Source of the DNA: Herminiimonas sp.
GTDB taxonomy: Bacteria; Pseudomonadota; Gammaproteobacteria; Burkholderiales; Burkholderiaceae_D
Direction of reading: 5' to 3'
Assembly (NCBI GenBank): GCA_028292315.1
Contig: JAQGMO010000170.1
Location: 1 to 44,964 of the forward strand
DNA length: 44,964 nt
Below, one piece after another: positions 7,374 to 15,961 of this stretch (position 1 is its first letter; each line of letters begins with the position of its first letter). The position numbers and the translations under genes were made by a program. Under the pieces are notes generated by a model that was not told the origin of the DNA, searched no databases, and was given only the letters and a program-made list of their open reading frames with translations.

Positions 7374-8327
7374 ATGAAAAAAATTCCGCTTTACAGCAGG
7401 TCAAGCCGCCCGCCTTCGCGCGAGTCACCCGCAAAGGCACCCAGGTCCGATGCCGCGCCTAGCGTGGCGCCGGCGGTCGCGTCCGGTCCGGACGCGGCCC
7501 GGCCTGCAGGCAAAACGCGTCGGCCGTTTTTAACGCGCGCGCGGCACGTCATGGCCCGGCATGAACGCCTTCTGCTCGTCACCGGTTCCGCGCTCCTGAC
7601 CCTGCTTCTGCTGCTGGGTTATCTCGCCACTCTGCCGAAGGCGCGTGACCTCAAGCAGGACGATATCGATGCCGCCGTCCTGCACACACTCAAGAATAAT
7701 GTATTGCCGTCCCAGGAGGCCAAGGCTTTTCAGGTGATCCAGCGTTCTGTCGTCCGGGTTCGCCAGGTCGACAAGCAGGATCCGACCAAGGTGAAAGGCG
7801 TCGGCACCGGCGTCGTGGTGGTCGACAAGGGCGTGATATTGACCAGTCTTCATGTGGTCGCCGGCGGTGAGCGCATCGAGGTCGAATTCGCCGATGGGCT
7901 GAGCTCGGAAGCCACGATCGTCGGAGCCCAGCCGGAAAACGATCTCGCAGTGCTGCAGGCGAAAACCATTCCCGATGACCTGTTGCCTGCCACGCTGCGC
8001 TCAACCAAGGAACTCAGGCCCGGCGATCAGGTGATCGCGGTCGGCTTCCCGTTCGGGATCGGTCCATCGGTGACGTCCGGCGTCGTATCCGGACTGAAGC
8101 GCGAGTATCATTCGCCGGAGGGCCAGCGCCTGCTGACCAATTTGATCCAGTTTGACGCGGCCGCCAATCCAGGCAATTCCGGCGGTCCGCTGATCACCAT
8201 GGATGGCGCGGTGGTCGGGATCGTCACGGCGATACTGAATCCGAGCGTGCAGCGGGTTTTCATCGGAATTGGATTTGCGGTCCCAATTGAAAATGCGGCG
8301 GCAGCGGTAGGGACGTCGCCGTTTTAG
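7374..8327 (+). CDS. Membrane-anchored S1C (HtrA/DegS-type) serine protease without PDZ
   Basis: 317 residues. A basic, Pro/Ala-rich cytoplasmic tail of about 60 residues precedes one membrane segment (about 66-87). The periplasmic trypsin-like domain carries the full triad: His160 in TSLHVVAG, Asp190 in ENDLAVLQ, Ser269 in NPGNSGGPL. After the protease domain the protein ends at FAVPIENAAAAVG, where HtrA/DegS proteins would continue into a PDZ domain, so regulation by PDZ-peptide binding is not expected. It lies 50 bp upstream of the MoxR/DUF58/VWA operon on the same strand and may be cotranscribed. Ribosome site is weak (AGCGAG). Confidence 0.87.
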   Translation: MKKIPLYSRSSRPPSRESPAKAPRSDAAPSVAPAVASGPDAARPAGKTRRPFLTRARHVMARHERLLLVTGSALLTLLLLLGYLATLPKARDLKQDDIDAAVLHTLKNNVLPSQEAKAFQVIQRSVVRVRQVDKQDPTKVKGVGTGVVVVDKGVILTSLHVVAGGERIEVEFADGLSSEATIVGAQPENDLAVLQAKTIPDDLLPATLRSTKELRPGDQVIAVGFPFGIGPSVTSGVVSGLKREYHSPEGQRLLTNLIQFDAAANPGNSGGPLITMDGAVVGIVTAILNPSVQRVFIGIGFAVPIENAAAAVGTSPF

Positions 8328-8380
8328 GTTTGTGAAGAATCGTTTTTTCGAAATCTTTTTTCAGAATCGATCGGATCAAC

Positions 8381-9397
8381 ATGAATGAACGACACGCAGG
8401 TCGCGCCGATGTCTCGCTGCAGATGGAGCTTATTCTCTACGAGGTAAAGAAAGTCGTGGTCGGCCAGGATCATTTCCTGGAACGGGTGCTGGTCGCCATG
8501 CTGGCGCAGGGACACTTGCTGGTCGAAGGGGTTCCCGGCCTGGCAAAGACCCTGACCATCAACACGCTGGCGCGCACTATTCGGGGCACGTTCAAGCGGA
8601 TCCAGTTTACCCCCGACCTGGTGCCGGCCGACCTGGTCGGCACCCGCATCTATAATCAGAAGACCGGCGAATTCGGCACCACCTTCGGTCCAGTGTTCGC
8701 GAATCTGCTGCTGGCCGATGAAATCAACCGCGCGCCGGCCAAGGTGCAGAGCGCATTGCTCGAGGTCATGCAGGAGTACCAGGTTACCATTGCCGGCGAA
8801 AGCCACCCGGTGCCGAAGCCGTTCCTGGTGATGGCGACTCAGAACCCGATTGAAACGGAAGGCACCTATCCTTTGCCGGAAGCGCAGGTGGACCGGTTCA
8901 TGATGAAGGTTCTGGTCGGTTACCCGACCGAGGAAGAGGAATTCGTGATCGTCAACCGCGTGACCGGTCCGGCGGCGGCGGTTGCCGCGGTGTCGAGCAC
9001 CGAGCAGCTGGCGCAGCTTCAGCAGGAATGCCGTTCGGGCTACGTCGATCCTGCGCTGGTGCAGTATGCGGTGCGCCTGGTGTCGGCCACGCGCAATCCC
9101 GAACGCTATGGCGTGCCGAACGTGGCGCAATATCTTACCTACGGCGCCAGTCCGCGCGCAACGATTCACCTGGTGGAGGGGGCGCGTGCGCTGGCGTTCC
9201 TGCGCGGACGCACCTATGTTCTGCCGGAAGACATGATCGATATCGCGCCCGACGTGTTGCGGCACCGGTTGTCGCTGTCCTATGAGGCCTTGTCGGATTC
9301 GCTTACGCCGGATCAGTTGATCCACCGAATCATGAAACACATGCCCGCGCCCGAGAGGCCGCTCGAGACCCATGTCAAAGTTGACGCCGACGCCTGA
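8381..9397 (+). CDS. MoxR-family AAA+ ATPase
   Basis: 338 residues, the normal length. Walker A is GVPGLAKT (50-57), Walker B LLLADE (109-114), followed by INRAPAKVQSALLEVMQEYQ and the sensor-1 region FLVMATQNPIETEGTYPLPEAQ, all typical of the MoxR/RavA branch. The C-terminal lid contains GASPRATIHLVEGARALA. MoxR proteins act as chaperones for metal insertion or assembly of partner complexes and are nearly always encoded with DUF58 and von Willebrand A proteins, as here. The 3' end overlaps the next gene by 26 bp. Confidence 0.95.
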   Translation: MNERHAGRADVSLQMELILYEVKKVVVGQDHFLERVLVAMLAQGHLLVEGVPGLAKTLTINTLARTIRGTFKRIQFTPDLVPADLVGTRIYNQKTGEFGTTFGPVFANLLLADEINRAPAKVQSALLEVMQEYQVTIAGESHPVPKPFLVMATQNPIETEGTYPLPEAQVDRFMMKVLVGYPTEEEEFVIVNRVTGPAAAVAAVSSTEQLAQLQQECRSGYVDPALVQYAVRLVSATRNPERYGVPNVAQYLTYGASPRATIHLVEGARALAFLRGRTYVLPEDMIDIAPDVLRHRLSLSYEALSDSLTPDQLIHRIMKHMPAPERPLETHVKVDADA

Positions 9398-10307
9398 AGC
9401 CATGCTGCGGCGGCTCGAATGGACGGTGATACGCCGTCTTGATGGCTTGCTGCATGGAAATTATCAAACGCTGTTTCGCGGCTACGGCATCGATCTGGCG
9501 GACTTGCGCGAGTATCAGTATCACGATGATGTCCGTCATATCGACTGGAATGTCACTGCGCGCCTGCAGACGCCCTATGTGAGGGTGTTTAACGAGGAGC
9601 GTGATCTCAATGCCTGGTTTTTGCTGGACCTGAGCGCGTCGGTCGATTTTGGTTCGCGCGACCTGAGCAAGCGCGCGATCTCGGCCGAGTTCGTGACCGT
9701 TCTGGCGCGCGTTCTCGGACGCCACGGTAATCGGGTGGGGGCGATGTTCTACGGCACCAGCGTCGATACCGTGATTCCGGCGCGCACCGGACGGCGCCAG
9801 GCGCTGCATATCCTGCACAAGATGCAGGAGCGGCCGCCACTGACGCAGTCCGCCGCCACCAATCTGGGCGATCTGCTGAAATCGGCTTTTCAGGCGATCC
9901 CGCGGCGCTCGCTGGTTTTCGTGGTGTCGGATTTCATCAGCCAGCCGGGCTGGGCGAAGCCGTTGGCGCAGCTGGCACAGCGCCACGAGGTGATTGCAGT
10001 CCGGCTTTACGACAGCCTGGAGATGCGCCTGCCGGATCTTGGTTTACTGGTGATCCAGGATGCCGAAACAGGCGAACAATTGTTCGTAGATACGCACGAC
10101 CGCGGATTCCGCACCCGTTTCGAGGCGCTCGCCGCGAACCGCGAGGAGGAACTGCGGGAGGGCTTTCGGCATGCCGGCGTGGATGCGCTGGAACTGGCGA
10201 CCGACGATAATGTTCTGGATGCGATCCTGCGATTTGCCGACCTGCGCAAGCAGCGCAGCCGATTGGCTGCGGGCGGCAGCCTGCCTAAACACCTGGAGCC
10301 TGCATGA
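9372..10307 (+). CDS. DUF58 domain protein
   Basis: 311 residues. The DUF58 signature is clear: GIDLADLREYQYHDDVRHID, then WNVTARLQTPYVRVFNEERD and LDLSASVDFG, the last resembling a degenerate metal-ion-dependent adhesion site. No signal peptide or membrane segment. It overlaps the MoxR gene by 26 bp and the VWA gene by 4 bp (ATGA), so the three are translationally coupled. It probably acts as MoxR client or partner together with the membrane VWA protein; the process served is unknown. Confidence 0.92.
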   Translation: MSKLTPTPEAMLRRLEWTVIRRLDGLLHGNYQTLFRGYGIDLADLREYQYHDDVRHIDWNVTARLQTPYVRVFNEERDLNAWFLLDLSASVDFGSRDLSKRAISAEFVTVLARVLGRHGNRVGAMFYGTSVDTVIPARTGRRQALHILHKMQERPPLTQSAATNLGDLLKSAFQAIPRRSLVFVVSDFISQPGWAKPLAQLAQRHEVIAVRLYDSLEMRLPDLGLLVIQDAETGEQLFVDTHDRGFRTRFEALAANREEELREGFRHAGVDALELATDDNVLDAILRFADLRKQRSRLAAGGSLPKHLEPA

Positions 10308-11362
10308 ACTTCCTGTGGCCTGAAATGCTTTGGTTGATGCTGATCGTGCCGGCGCTGGTGGCGGCATATCTGATGATTTTGCGGCGCAAGAGAAAGCAGG
10401 CGTTACACTATGCCAGCTTCGCTTTGCTCAAACAGGCGCTGGGGCCGACCCAGGGCGGGCGGCGCCATGTGCCGCCGCTGCTGTTCCTGCTGGCGCTGAC
10501 CTCCATGGTGTTTGCGATCGCCCGGCCGGCCGCGGTGATTACACTGCCGTCGCAGTATGAAACCGTGATTCTCGCGATCGACGTATCCGGCAGCATGCGG
10601 GCCAACGATGTCGCGCCGACCCGGATTGCCGCCGCCGAAGCGGCCGCGCGCAGCTTTGTGGCCGCTCAGCCGCGCACCACCCGCCTGGGACTGGTCACTT
10701 TTGCCGGCACCGCGTCCGTGGTACAGGCGCCGACCCTGAGCCGGGAAGATATCCTGGCGGCGATGGAGCGGTTTCAACTGCAGCATGGCACGGCGGTCGG
10801 AAGCGGCATCCTGGTTTCGCTCAAGACGATTTTTCCCGACATCGAATTTGACCTGCGCGCCTCCAATCCGCGCCCGAACGGCCAGCGCGACGCTGCTTCC
10901 CGCAGCGGTTCGCTCGATCAGAGGCCCAAGGGCGATTCGCCTGAATTCAAGCCGGTGGCGCCCGGTTCCTACGGCTCCGCAGTCATCATCCTTCTGACGG
11001 ATGGCCAGACTACCACCGGCCCCGACCCGATCGAGGCGTCCAAAATGGCGGCGGAACGCGGGGTCAAGGTTTTCACGGTCGGGATCGGCACGGCAAACGG
11101 CGAGATCCTGGGAGCGGAGGGCTGGTCGATGCGGGTCCGGCTCGATGAGGATTCGCTGAAAAAAATCGCCAGTCTGACCAATGCCGAATACTTTTATGCC
11201 GGAACGGCGGTCGATTTGACCAAGATTTACCAAACCCTGCATTCCAAACTGGTGATGGAAAAGAAGGAAACCGAAATTACTGCACTGTTCGCGGCGGCAG
11301 GGGCCTTGTTGGCAATGCTGTCCGCATTGCTGTCGATGCTGTGGTTTAACCGAATATTGTAA
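10304..11362 (+). CDS. BatA-like membrane protein with von Willebrand A domain
   Basis: 352 residues. Two N-terminal membrane segments (about 5-25 and 57-78), a VWA domain with MIDAS motif DVSGS (93-97), LVTFAG and ILLTDGQTTTG, and a C-terminal membrane segment in the last 30 residues. An insertion of about 40 polar residues precedes the LLTDGQ strand (around residues 185-225), as in some other proteobacterial BatA homologues. It closes the MoxR-DUF58-VWA operon. The domain would face the periplasm or the cytoplasm depending on topology; homologues help assemble or stabilise envelope complexes. Confidence 0.9.
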   Translation: MNFLWPEMLWLMLIVPALVAAYLMILRRKRKQALHYASFALLKQALGPTQGGRRHVPPLLFLLALTSMVFAIARPAAVITLPSQYETVILAIDVSGSMRANDVAPTRIAAAEAAARSFVAAQPRTTRLGLVTFAGTASVVQAPTLSREDILAAMERFQLQHGTAVGSGILVSLKTIFPDIEFDLRASNPRPNGQRDAASRSGSLDQRPKGDSPEFKPVAPGSYGSAVIILLTDGQTTTGPDPIEASKMAAERGVKVFTVGIGTANGEILGAEGWSMRVRLDEDSLKKIASLTNAEYFYAGTAVDLTKIYQTLHSKLVMEKKETEITALFAAAGALLAMLSALLSMLWFNRIL

Positions 11363-11510
11363 GCATCGCATGCGGTTTAGGCCGGGCACCGGCGCTTTCC
11401 GGTAACTCAAAGCAAATTCTTATCTTCAAAAACGATACTTATGTTGAAAGATTTATGACAGGAAAGTACACTCAGGCATGGCACACAATAATTCACTTGC
11501 CGGAGCAGTT

Positions 11511-11810
11511 ATGGAAGAACAATCATTAGAAGAACAGAACTACGATCCAAATCGCCTGCTCGATGCCTTGATTAAAAAGCTGGAACTGAAAAACGATGCC
11601 GCGCTGGCGCGGGCCCTCGATATCGCGCCGCCGCTGCTTAGTAAAATCCGCCATCGGAGGTTGCCGGTCGGTGCTTCGCTGCTGATTCGCATGTATGAAG
11701 CAAGCGATCTCAGCATCAAGGAATTGCGCGCGATCATGGGAGATCGCCGGACCAAGGTCCGGATCAGTGAGGCCGATGGCAGACCGAAGACAGACGGCAA
11801 AAAAGAGTAA
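11511..11810 (+). CDS. Small helix-turn-helix protein (XRE-like)
   Basis: About 100 residues. The centre has an XRE-like helix-turn-helix (LLDALIKKLELKNDAALARA, then IAPPLLSKIRHRRLPVGAS), followed by LLIRMYEASDLSIKELRAIM. Start choice: ATG at 11511 has GGAG 5 nt upstream; ATG at 11478 would add 11 residues with a poorly spaced AGGAAAG. The C-terminal tail is Lys/Asp-rich. Its spacing from the VWA gene (about 115 bp) suggests its own promoter. A candidate anti-SD small RNA follows 80 bp downstream. The regulated genes are not evident. Confidence 0.78.
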   Translation: MEEQSLEEQNYDPNRLLDALIKKLELKNDAALARALDIAPPLLSKIRHRRLPVGASLLIRMYEASDLSIKELRAIMGDRRTKVRISEADGRPKTDGKKE

Positions 11811-11881
11811 GTTTTTTAAAAATATTAAATTTTTCTGCGCGTTGTGTTAAATGGCGCACAGATAAGCGGAGACCTTTGCGA

Positions 11882-11960
11882 TATAGTGAAGTTGTCTCCT
11901 CCTCCCGCTTCCGGGATGGATTTAGCCCGCATCGCCCATGACCGGCTGCGGGCTTTTTTT
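11882..11960 (+). ncRNA. Candidate anti-Shine-Dalgarno small RNA with terminator
   Basis: A -10-like TATAGT at 11882-11887 is followed by a probable transcript of about 70 nt from near 11891. Its 5' part contains the pyrimidine stretch TCTCCTCCTCCC, which has the CCTCC anti-SD core of 16S rRNA twice. Then comes a strong intrinsic terminator: AGCCCGCA (11924-11931), 15-nt loop, TGCGGGCT (11947-11954) and T7. There is no ORF with a ribosome site. This arrangement recalls the 'Betaproteobacteria toxic small RNA' family in Rfam, whose toxicity was linked to an anti-SD sequence. The family match is from memory of its features, not from a search. No good -35 is visible. Confidence 0.6.
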
Positions 11961-11987
11961 CGTTTTAATTGACAAATCTGCCGCTGG

Positions 11988-12875
11988 TCAGTCGTGCGCG
12001 CGCCGCATGGCGTCTCGTGTCTGCAGCGTGCGATACCAGTGCTGTACCTCAACCGGCGAGACTTTTCGTTTGCGCCACACCCATGGCAATTCATGCATGG
12101 CACGCCACAGGGCCGCTTGCCATACCTTGCGCGGGTGGGGGCGGCAGATGCGCCACGTCGCTTTCATGGCGGCGCCCCATGGCATGCGCAGCCAGGCTAC
12201 CCAGAGAGCATTGCGGATCACGATTTTCTGGCGGGCGGCGCTATCGCGCCGTGGTGACGGATAATGATGGACGGTCATATGCGCCGCATACACTATGCTC
12301 CACCCATTTGCGACCAGGTCCAGCGTCAGCAACTCTTCCTCGCCGCCGACAAAGAATTTCGGGTCATAGCCTCCCGCGTCGAGAAAGGCCTGGCGCCGAA
12401 ACACAACCGCGCAGGCAATAAAACCGAGCAGCGCCGGCCCTGGCAGGTGAGCCGACGGTAGCGGACTCGACGCCATCCGCGCGCATACCGGGTCTTCGAT
12501 TTCTTCCGGCCCCAGCAGGATGCGGGCGCACACGGCGGCTACCCGAGGGTGAGAATCGAGCAGGCCGACTGCCTGTTCCAGCGAACCGTCGGCCCACCAG
12601 GAGTCGTCATCGCAAAACGCGACATAGGGCGTCGGCACCCCTTGCACGGCGACATTGCGGGCGGCGGCGCCACCGTTGCACGGCATGGCAATCAGCCGCA
12701 CTCGCGGAAAATCCCGTCTCAGCAAGTCTGCGGTGGTATCGGTGGAGGCATTGTCCACCACCACCAGGGCTGGCCGGCACGGCAACGCGAGCATGTTCTC
12801 CAGCGTACGGCGTAATTCCAAAGCACGGTTATGCGTAAGGATTACGACCGACAGGCGATCGCGCAAGTCGCGCAT
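11988..12875 (-). CDS. Family 2 glycosyltransferase
   Basis: 295 residues. The GT-A fold of family 2 is shown by LSVVILTHNRALELRRTLEN, VVVDNASTD, GGAAARN and the nucleotide-sugar/metal motif FCDDDSWW, followed by FVGGEEELLTLDLVANGW. No membrane segment is obvious. The acceptor and sugar are unknown; the short C-terminal part is Trp/Arg-rich. A 66-residue ORF starts upstream and ends 15 bp before this ATG, so the two are probably one transcript, possibly with the erythromycin-esterase-like gene further upstream. Confidence 0.85.
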   Translation of the reverse strand: MRDLRDRLSVVILTHNRALELRRTLENMLALPCRPALVVVDNASTDTTADLLRRDFPRVRLIAMPCNGGAAARNVAVQGVPTPYVAFCDDDSWWADGSLEQAVGLLDSHPRVAAVCARILLGPEEIEDPVCARMASSPLPSAHLPGPALLGFIACAVVFRRQAFLDAGGYDPKFFVGGEEELLTLDLVANGWSIVYAAHMTVHHYPSPRRDSAARQKIVIRNALWVAWLRMPWGAAMKATWRICRPHPRKVWQAALWRAMHELPWVWRKRKVSPVEVQHWYRTLQTRDAMRRAHD

Positions 12876-12890
12876 CGGGCGCGGCAGCGC

Positions 12891-13091
12891 TCAGCTAGTC
12901 CCGGTATCATCCGTGTCGTCGGACGGCGGCATGGTTTTTTGCATATCTTCGCGATTTACGCGGTGCGGCCGGTGGGGCGCCTGCGGCGGTTCGTCCTGGG
13001 GTTCGATATGCTGATCCCCTGATTTTTTTTGCAGAATCTGGGAAAAATTTTCGATCTGGGTTCTTACCCGGTTCGGATGGTTGGATTTCAT
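12891..13091 (-). CDS. Small polar protein upstream of the glycosyltransferase
   Basis: 66 residues, rich in Pro, Asp, Gln, His and Thr, with no membrane segment or known domain. AGGAG lies 6 nt before the ATG and the stop is 15 bp from the glycosyltransferase start, so it is likely translated as part of the same operon. No function can be assigned. Confidence 0.5.
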   Translation of the reverse strand: MKSNHPNRVRTQIENFSQILQKKSGDQHIEPQDEPPQAPHRPHRVNREDMQKTMPPSDDTDDTGTS

Positions 13092-13160
13092 CGCAAGCTC
13101 CTGTTCGACTGCGGGTGAATAATGGTTTTCGGCGTCAGCAGAGACCGGGGCTGAATAATG

Positions 13161-14501
13161 CTAAAGGCCGAACGGATAGGTCTCGGGCACTTCCTCATGC
13201 TTCCAGTGTACCGAGTGATCGAGCGGCCTGACCGCGGTGGTCCGGTCGATGTGTATCACCGCATCGAACTGGCGCGACATGTCCGCATGAAAGTAATGAC
13301 TGACGCGTTCGCTGTCGGGCAAATAAATCACGCCGATTGCGCGCTCCAGTTTTTGTTCCGAAAGCGGATCCGGTACGGTAATGCGGCCGCGGATCGGGAG
13401 CATGAAGTCACCCAGGCCGGTATCGTGAAACAGGCGCTCGAAACTGTCCTGCCGGGACGGGTTTACCTTTTTCAGTTCGGGCGGCGCATCCCATTCGGAA
13501 GCCGCCGTGACCGTGCCGTCATGCGTGGTGAAACCGACCAGGTAAGATTCATCCGGATCATACCGTTCGCGTACGAGTTGTCCGAGGTTGAGCTGTCCAT
13601 GCGCGCCCATTTCGGTGGCGCGCGCATCGCCGATATGCGAGTTATGTGCCCACACCACGAGCTTGGCCCGGCTTCCCTTGCGGTCGGTGATGTGGCGGCG
13701 CAATGCATCCAGGGTATCGGCCATGTGCGTATCGCGCAGGTTCCATGACTCGTCGCGGCCGCGGAACATCGACCGGTAATACGCTTCGGCACTTTTCGCG
13801 ACCCTGGCATTCTGCTGCGCATAAAACAGTTCGTCCAGCGCGTCACGACCCTCATGCTTAAGATATCCGGCCGTGTCGGACGTTAACGCGACCAGTTGCC
13901 TGATGACTTCCTCTTCGCAATCCTTTTTCATGCCGAATGTCGCGGCGTAACCATAATGCTGCGGATCTTCGGCAAGATGGTCAAAACAGCCGTAGCGCGC
14001 GCGGGCGCGCCGAGCCGCTTCCGGATCGACCTTTTCCAGGTAGCGGATCACCGCATCCATCGAACTGCGCAGGCTATATAGGTCGAGGCCGAAGAAGCCG
14101 ACTTTCCATTGGGGCCGGACGATTTTTTCATTATGTTCGCGTAGCCAGTCGACCAGCGCGACCACTTCCGTGTTTCGCCACATCCATTGCGGAAAGCGCT
14201 CGAATCCCGCCAGCGCATCAGCCGATGTAAGGTCTTTGCTTGCATGCTGGATATAGCGGCTGACGCGCAATGCATCGGGCCAGTCGGCTTCGACCGCTAT
14301 GGCGTCAAAACCTTTTTCGGTAATGAGACGTTGACTGATTTCAGCGCGCGCCCGGTAAAATTCTTGCGTGCCATGGGTGGCTTCGCCCAACAGCACGATG
14401 GATGCATCGCCAATCTCCTTGAGCAATTGTTCACAATGCTGATTGAGGATGAACGGGTGCGCGTCTTCGCGCAATGCTTCGATAGTGGTGGCGTCCGACA
14501 T
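13161..14501 (-). CDS. Erythromycin-esterase-family protein
   Basis: 446 residues, the usual length for the erythromycin esterase/EreA-like superfamily. The motif LLGEATHGTQEFYRARAEI with its conserved Glu-His pair is near the N-terminus, followed by IAVEADWPDALRVSRYI, FFGLDLYSL and VVWAHNSHIGDARATEMG with conserved histidines of the catalytic pocket. Chromosomal members are hydrolase-like proteins that usually have unknown substrates rather than macrolide resistance. GGAGGAA precedes the ATG at good distance. The next genes on the same strand are the 66-residue protein and the glycosyltransferase. Confidence 0.85.
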   Translation of the reverse strand: MSDATTIEALREDAHPFILNQHCEQLLKEIGDASIVLLGEATHGTQEFYRARAEISQRLITEKGFDAIAVEADWPDALRVSRYIQHASKDLTSADALAGFERFPQWMWRNTEVVALVDWLREHNEKIVRPQWKVGFFGLDLYSLRSSMDAVIRYLEKVDPEAARRARARYGCFDHLAEDPQHYGYAATFGMKKDCEEEVIRQLVALTSDTAGYLKHEGRDALDELFYAQQNARVAKSAEAYYRSMFRGRDESWNLRDTHMADTLDALRRHITDRKGSRAKLVVWAHNSHIGDARATEMGAHGQLNLGQLVRERYDPDESYLVGFTTHDGTVTAASEWDAPPELKKVNPSRQDSFERLFHDTGLGDFMLPIRGRITVPDPLSEQKLERAIGVIYLPDSERVSHYFHADMSRQFDAVIHIDRTTAVRPLDHSVHWKHEEVPETYPFGL

Positions 14502-14774
14502 TGATGGTTCCTCCGCATATTTTAATTAGAGGGTCCATCAAAGACCTAGTTCGCATGAAACGCTGTTTTTGAAATGGATCCGGTGGTCGTGTTCATCATG
14601 CCGGTTCAACTGCTGTCCTCCGGCAACGGGTACGACACCAGGACTGTGGAGTCCGGGAAAGATCATCGCAGTTTTTCTTCAATTTGATTTCCGATCAGAC
14701 GCAACCTTGTTCTTAAATTCCTGCCTAACGGTCGAAGTTGTCGAAACCAGACCCGGCATTGAAGGAGGCATCGC

Positions 14775-15938
14775 ATGAGTACACCAGCCGCGACCCAACC
14801 GGATTCCCGCACGGCGCACGGCGCGCTAGCCGATGCGGCGCATGATCGCGAAGTGCCCGAGGTAGACCTGCTCAGCGCGTTGGTCATACGCGGGGTGACG
14901 CTGAGAAATCGAATTGTCATGTCGCCGATGTGCCAGTATTCCGCGCAGGACGGGTTTGCCAATGACTGGCACCTGGTCCACCTTGGCAGCCGCGCCGCCG
15001 GCGGCGTCGGCATGGTGATTGTCGAGGCTACCGCGGTGACATCGGATGGGCGGATCACACCCGGCGACGTCGGCATCTGGAGCGACGATCATATTGAACC
15101 GCTGGCCCGCATTGCACGTTTCGTCCATAGCCAGGGCGCTGTTGCTGGAATTCAGCTGGCGCATGCCGGCCGCAAGGCCAGTTGCGACTTGCCATGGAAA
15201 GGCGGCGCCCGCCTTAAAACCGCGGAGGAGGGCGGCTGGCCCGTGGTCGCGCCCAGCCCGATTCCATTTCAGGAAGATGAACCCTTACCATTGCCGCTGG
15301 ACGAAGCGGGTATCGACGGCATCGTGGACGCGTTCGAGGCCGCGGCGCGGCGTGCGTTGCGGGCCGGCTTCAAGGTGCTTGAGATCCACGCGGCGCATGG
15401 CTACCTGTTGCATGAATTTCTATCGCCTCTCAGCAATCAGCGGACCGATCAGTATGGCGGCAGCCTGGAAAACCGGATGCGGTTGCTGCTGCGCATCGCC
15501 GAGCGGCTGCGCGCGCTCATGCCGCGTGAACTGCCCTTGTTTACACGGGTCTCGGCGACCGACTGGGCCGACGGCGGCTGGGATATCGATCAGTCGGTTG
15601 AGCTGGCGCGCCGGCTCAAGAGCCTCGGCGTCGACCTGATCGATGTTTCTTCAGGTGGCACTTTGCCGACTGCGCGCATCCCGGTATCCAAGGGATACCA
15701 GGTGCCATTCGCGCGCCGCATACATGACGAGGCCGGGATCAGTACCGGCGCCGTCGGGCTGATCGCCGATCCGCAATACGCCGATGAAATCATTACCGGC
15801 GGCGATGCCGATGTTGTACTGGTCGGGCGCGAATTATTGCGCGAACCACACTGGGCGCTGAAAGCGCAGCAGGTGATCGGCGAGGAACAGGTGTGGCCGC
15901 TGCAATACGGGTATGCGGTCAAGCGGCGCATGAAATAG
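14775..15938 (+). CDS. Old yellow enzyme family NADH:flavin oxidoreductase (YqjM-like)
   Basis: 387 residues. An FMN-dependent ene-reductase of the thermophilic-like/YqjM class: Cys53 in VMSPMCQYSA (the redox-tuning Cys of YqjM), HAGRKAS, the substrate-binding pair His205 and His208 in EIHAAHGYLLHEFLSPLSN, the tract QYGGSLENR, and FMN-phosphate binding near VGREL. It has an N-terminal extension of about 28 residues compared with YqjM. AAGGAGG lies 6 nt before the ATG. It would reduce activated C=C bonds of unsaturated carbonyl compounds or detoxify electrophiles. It stands alone and converges on the phosphoesterase gene. Confidence 0.93.
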   Translation: MSTPAATQPDSRTAHGALADAAHDREVPEVDLLSALVIRGVTLRNRIVMSPMCQYSAQDGFANDWHLVHLGSRAAGGVGMVIVEATAVTSDGRITPGDVGIWSDDHIEPLARIARFVHSQGAVAGIQLAHAGRKASCDLPWKGGARLKTAEEGGWPVVAPSPIPFQEDEPLPLPLDEAGIDGIVDAFEAAARRALRAGFKVLEIHAAHGYLLHEFLSPLSNQRTDQYGGSLENRMRLLLRIAERLRALMPRELPLFTRVSATDWADGGWDIDQSVELARRLKSLGVDLIDVSSGGTLPTARIPVSKGYQVPFARRIHDEAGISTGAVGLIADPQYADEIITGGDADVVLVGRELLREPHWALKAQQVIGEEQVWPLQYGYAVKRRMK

Positions 15939-15961
15939 GGAACAAAATGTCCATGGTTCAA

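Noticed and set aside
8324-9403. 359-codon minus-strand ORF opposite the MoxR gene
   Set aside because: Shadow of a strongly conserved AAA+ gene; its composition is that of antisense GC-rich coding DNA.
10403-11410. 335-codon minus-strand ORF opposite the VWA gene
   Set aside because: Shadow of the BatA-like gene, no ribosome site and no domain.
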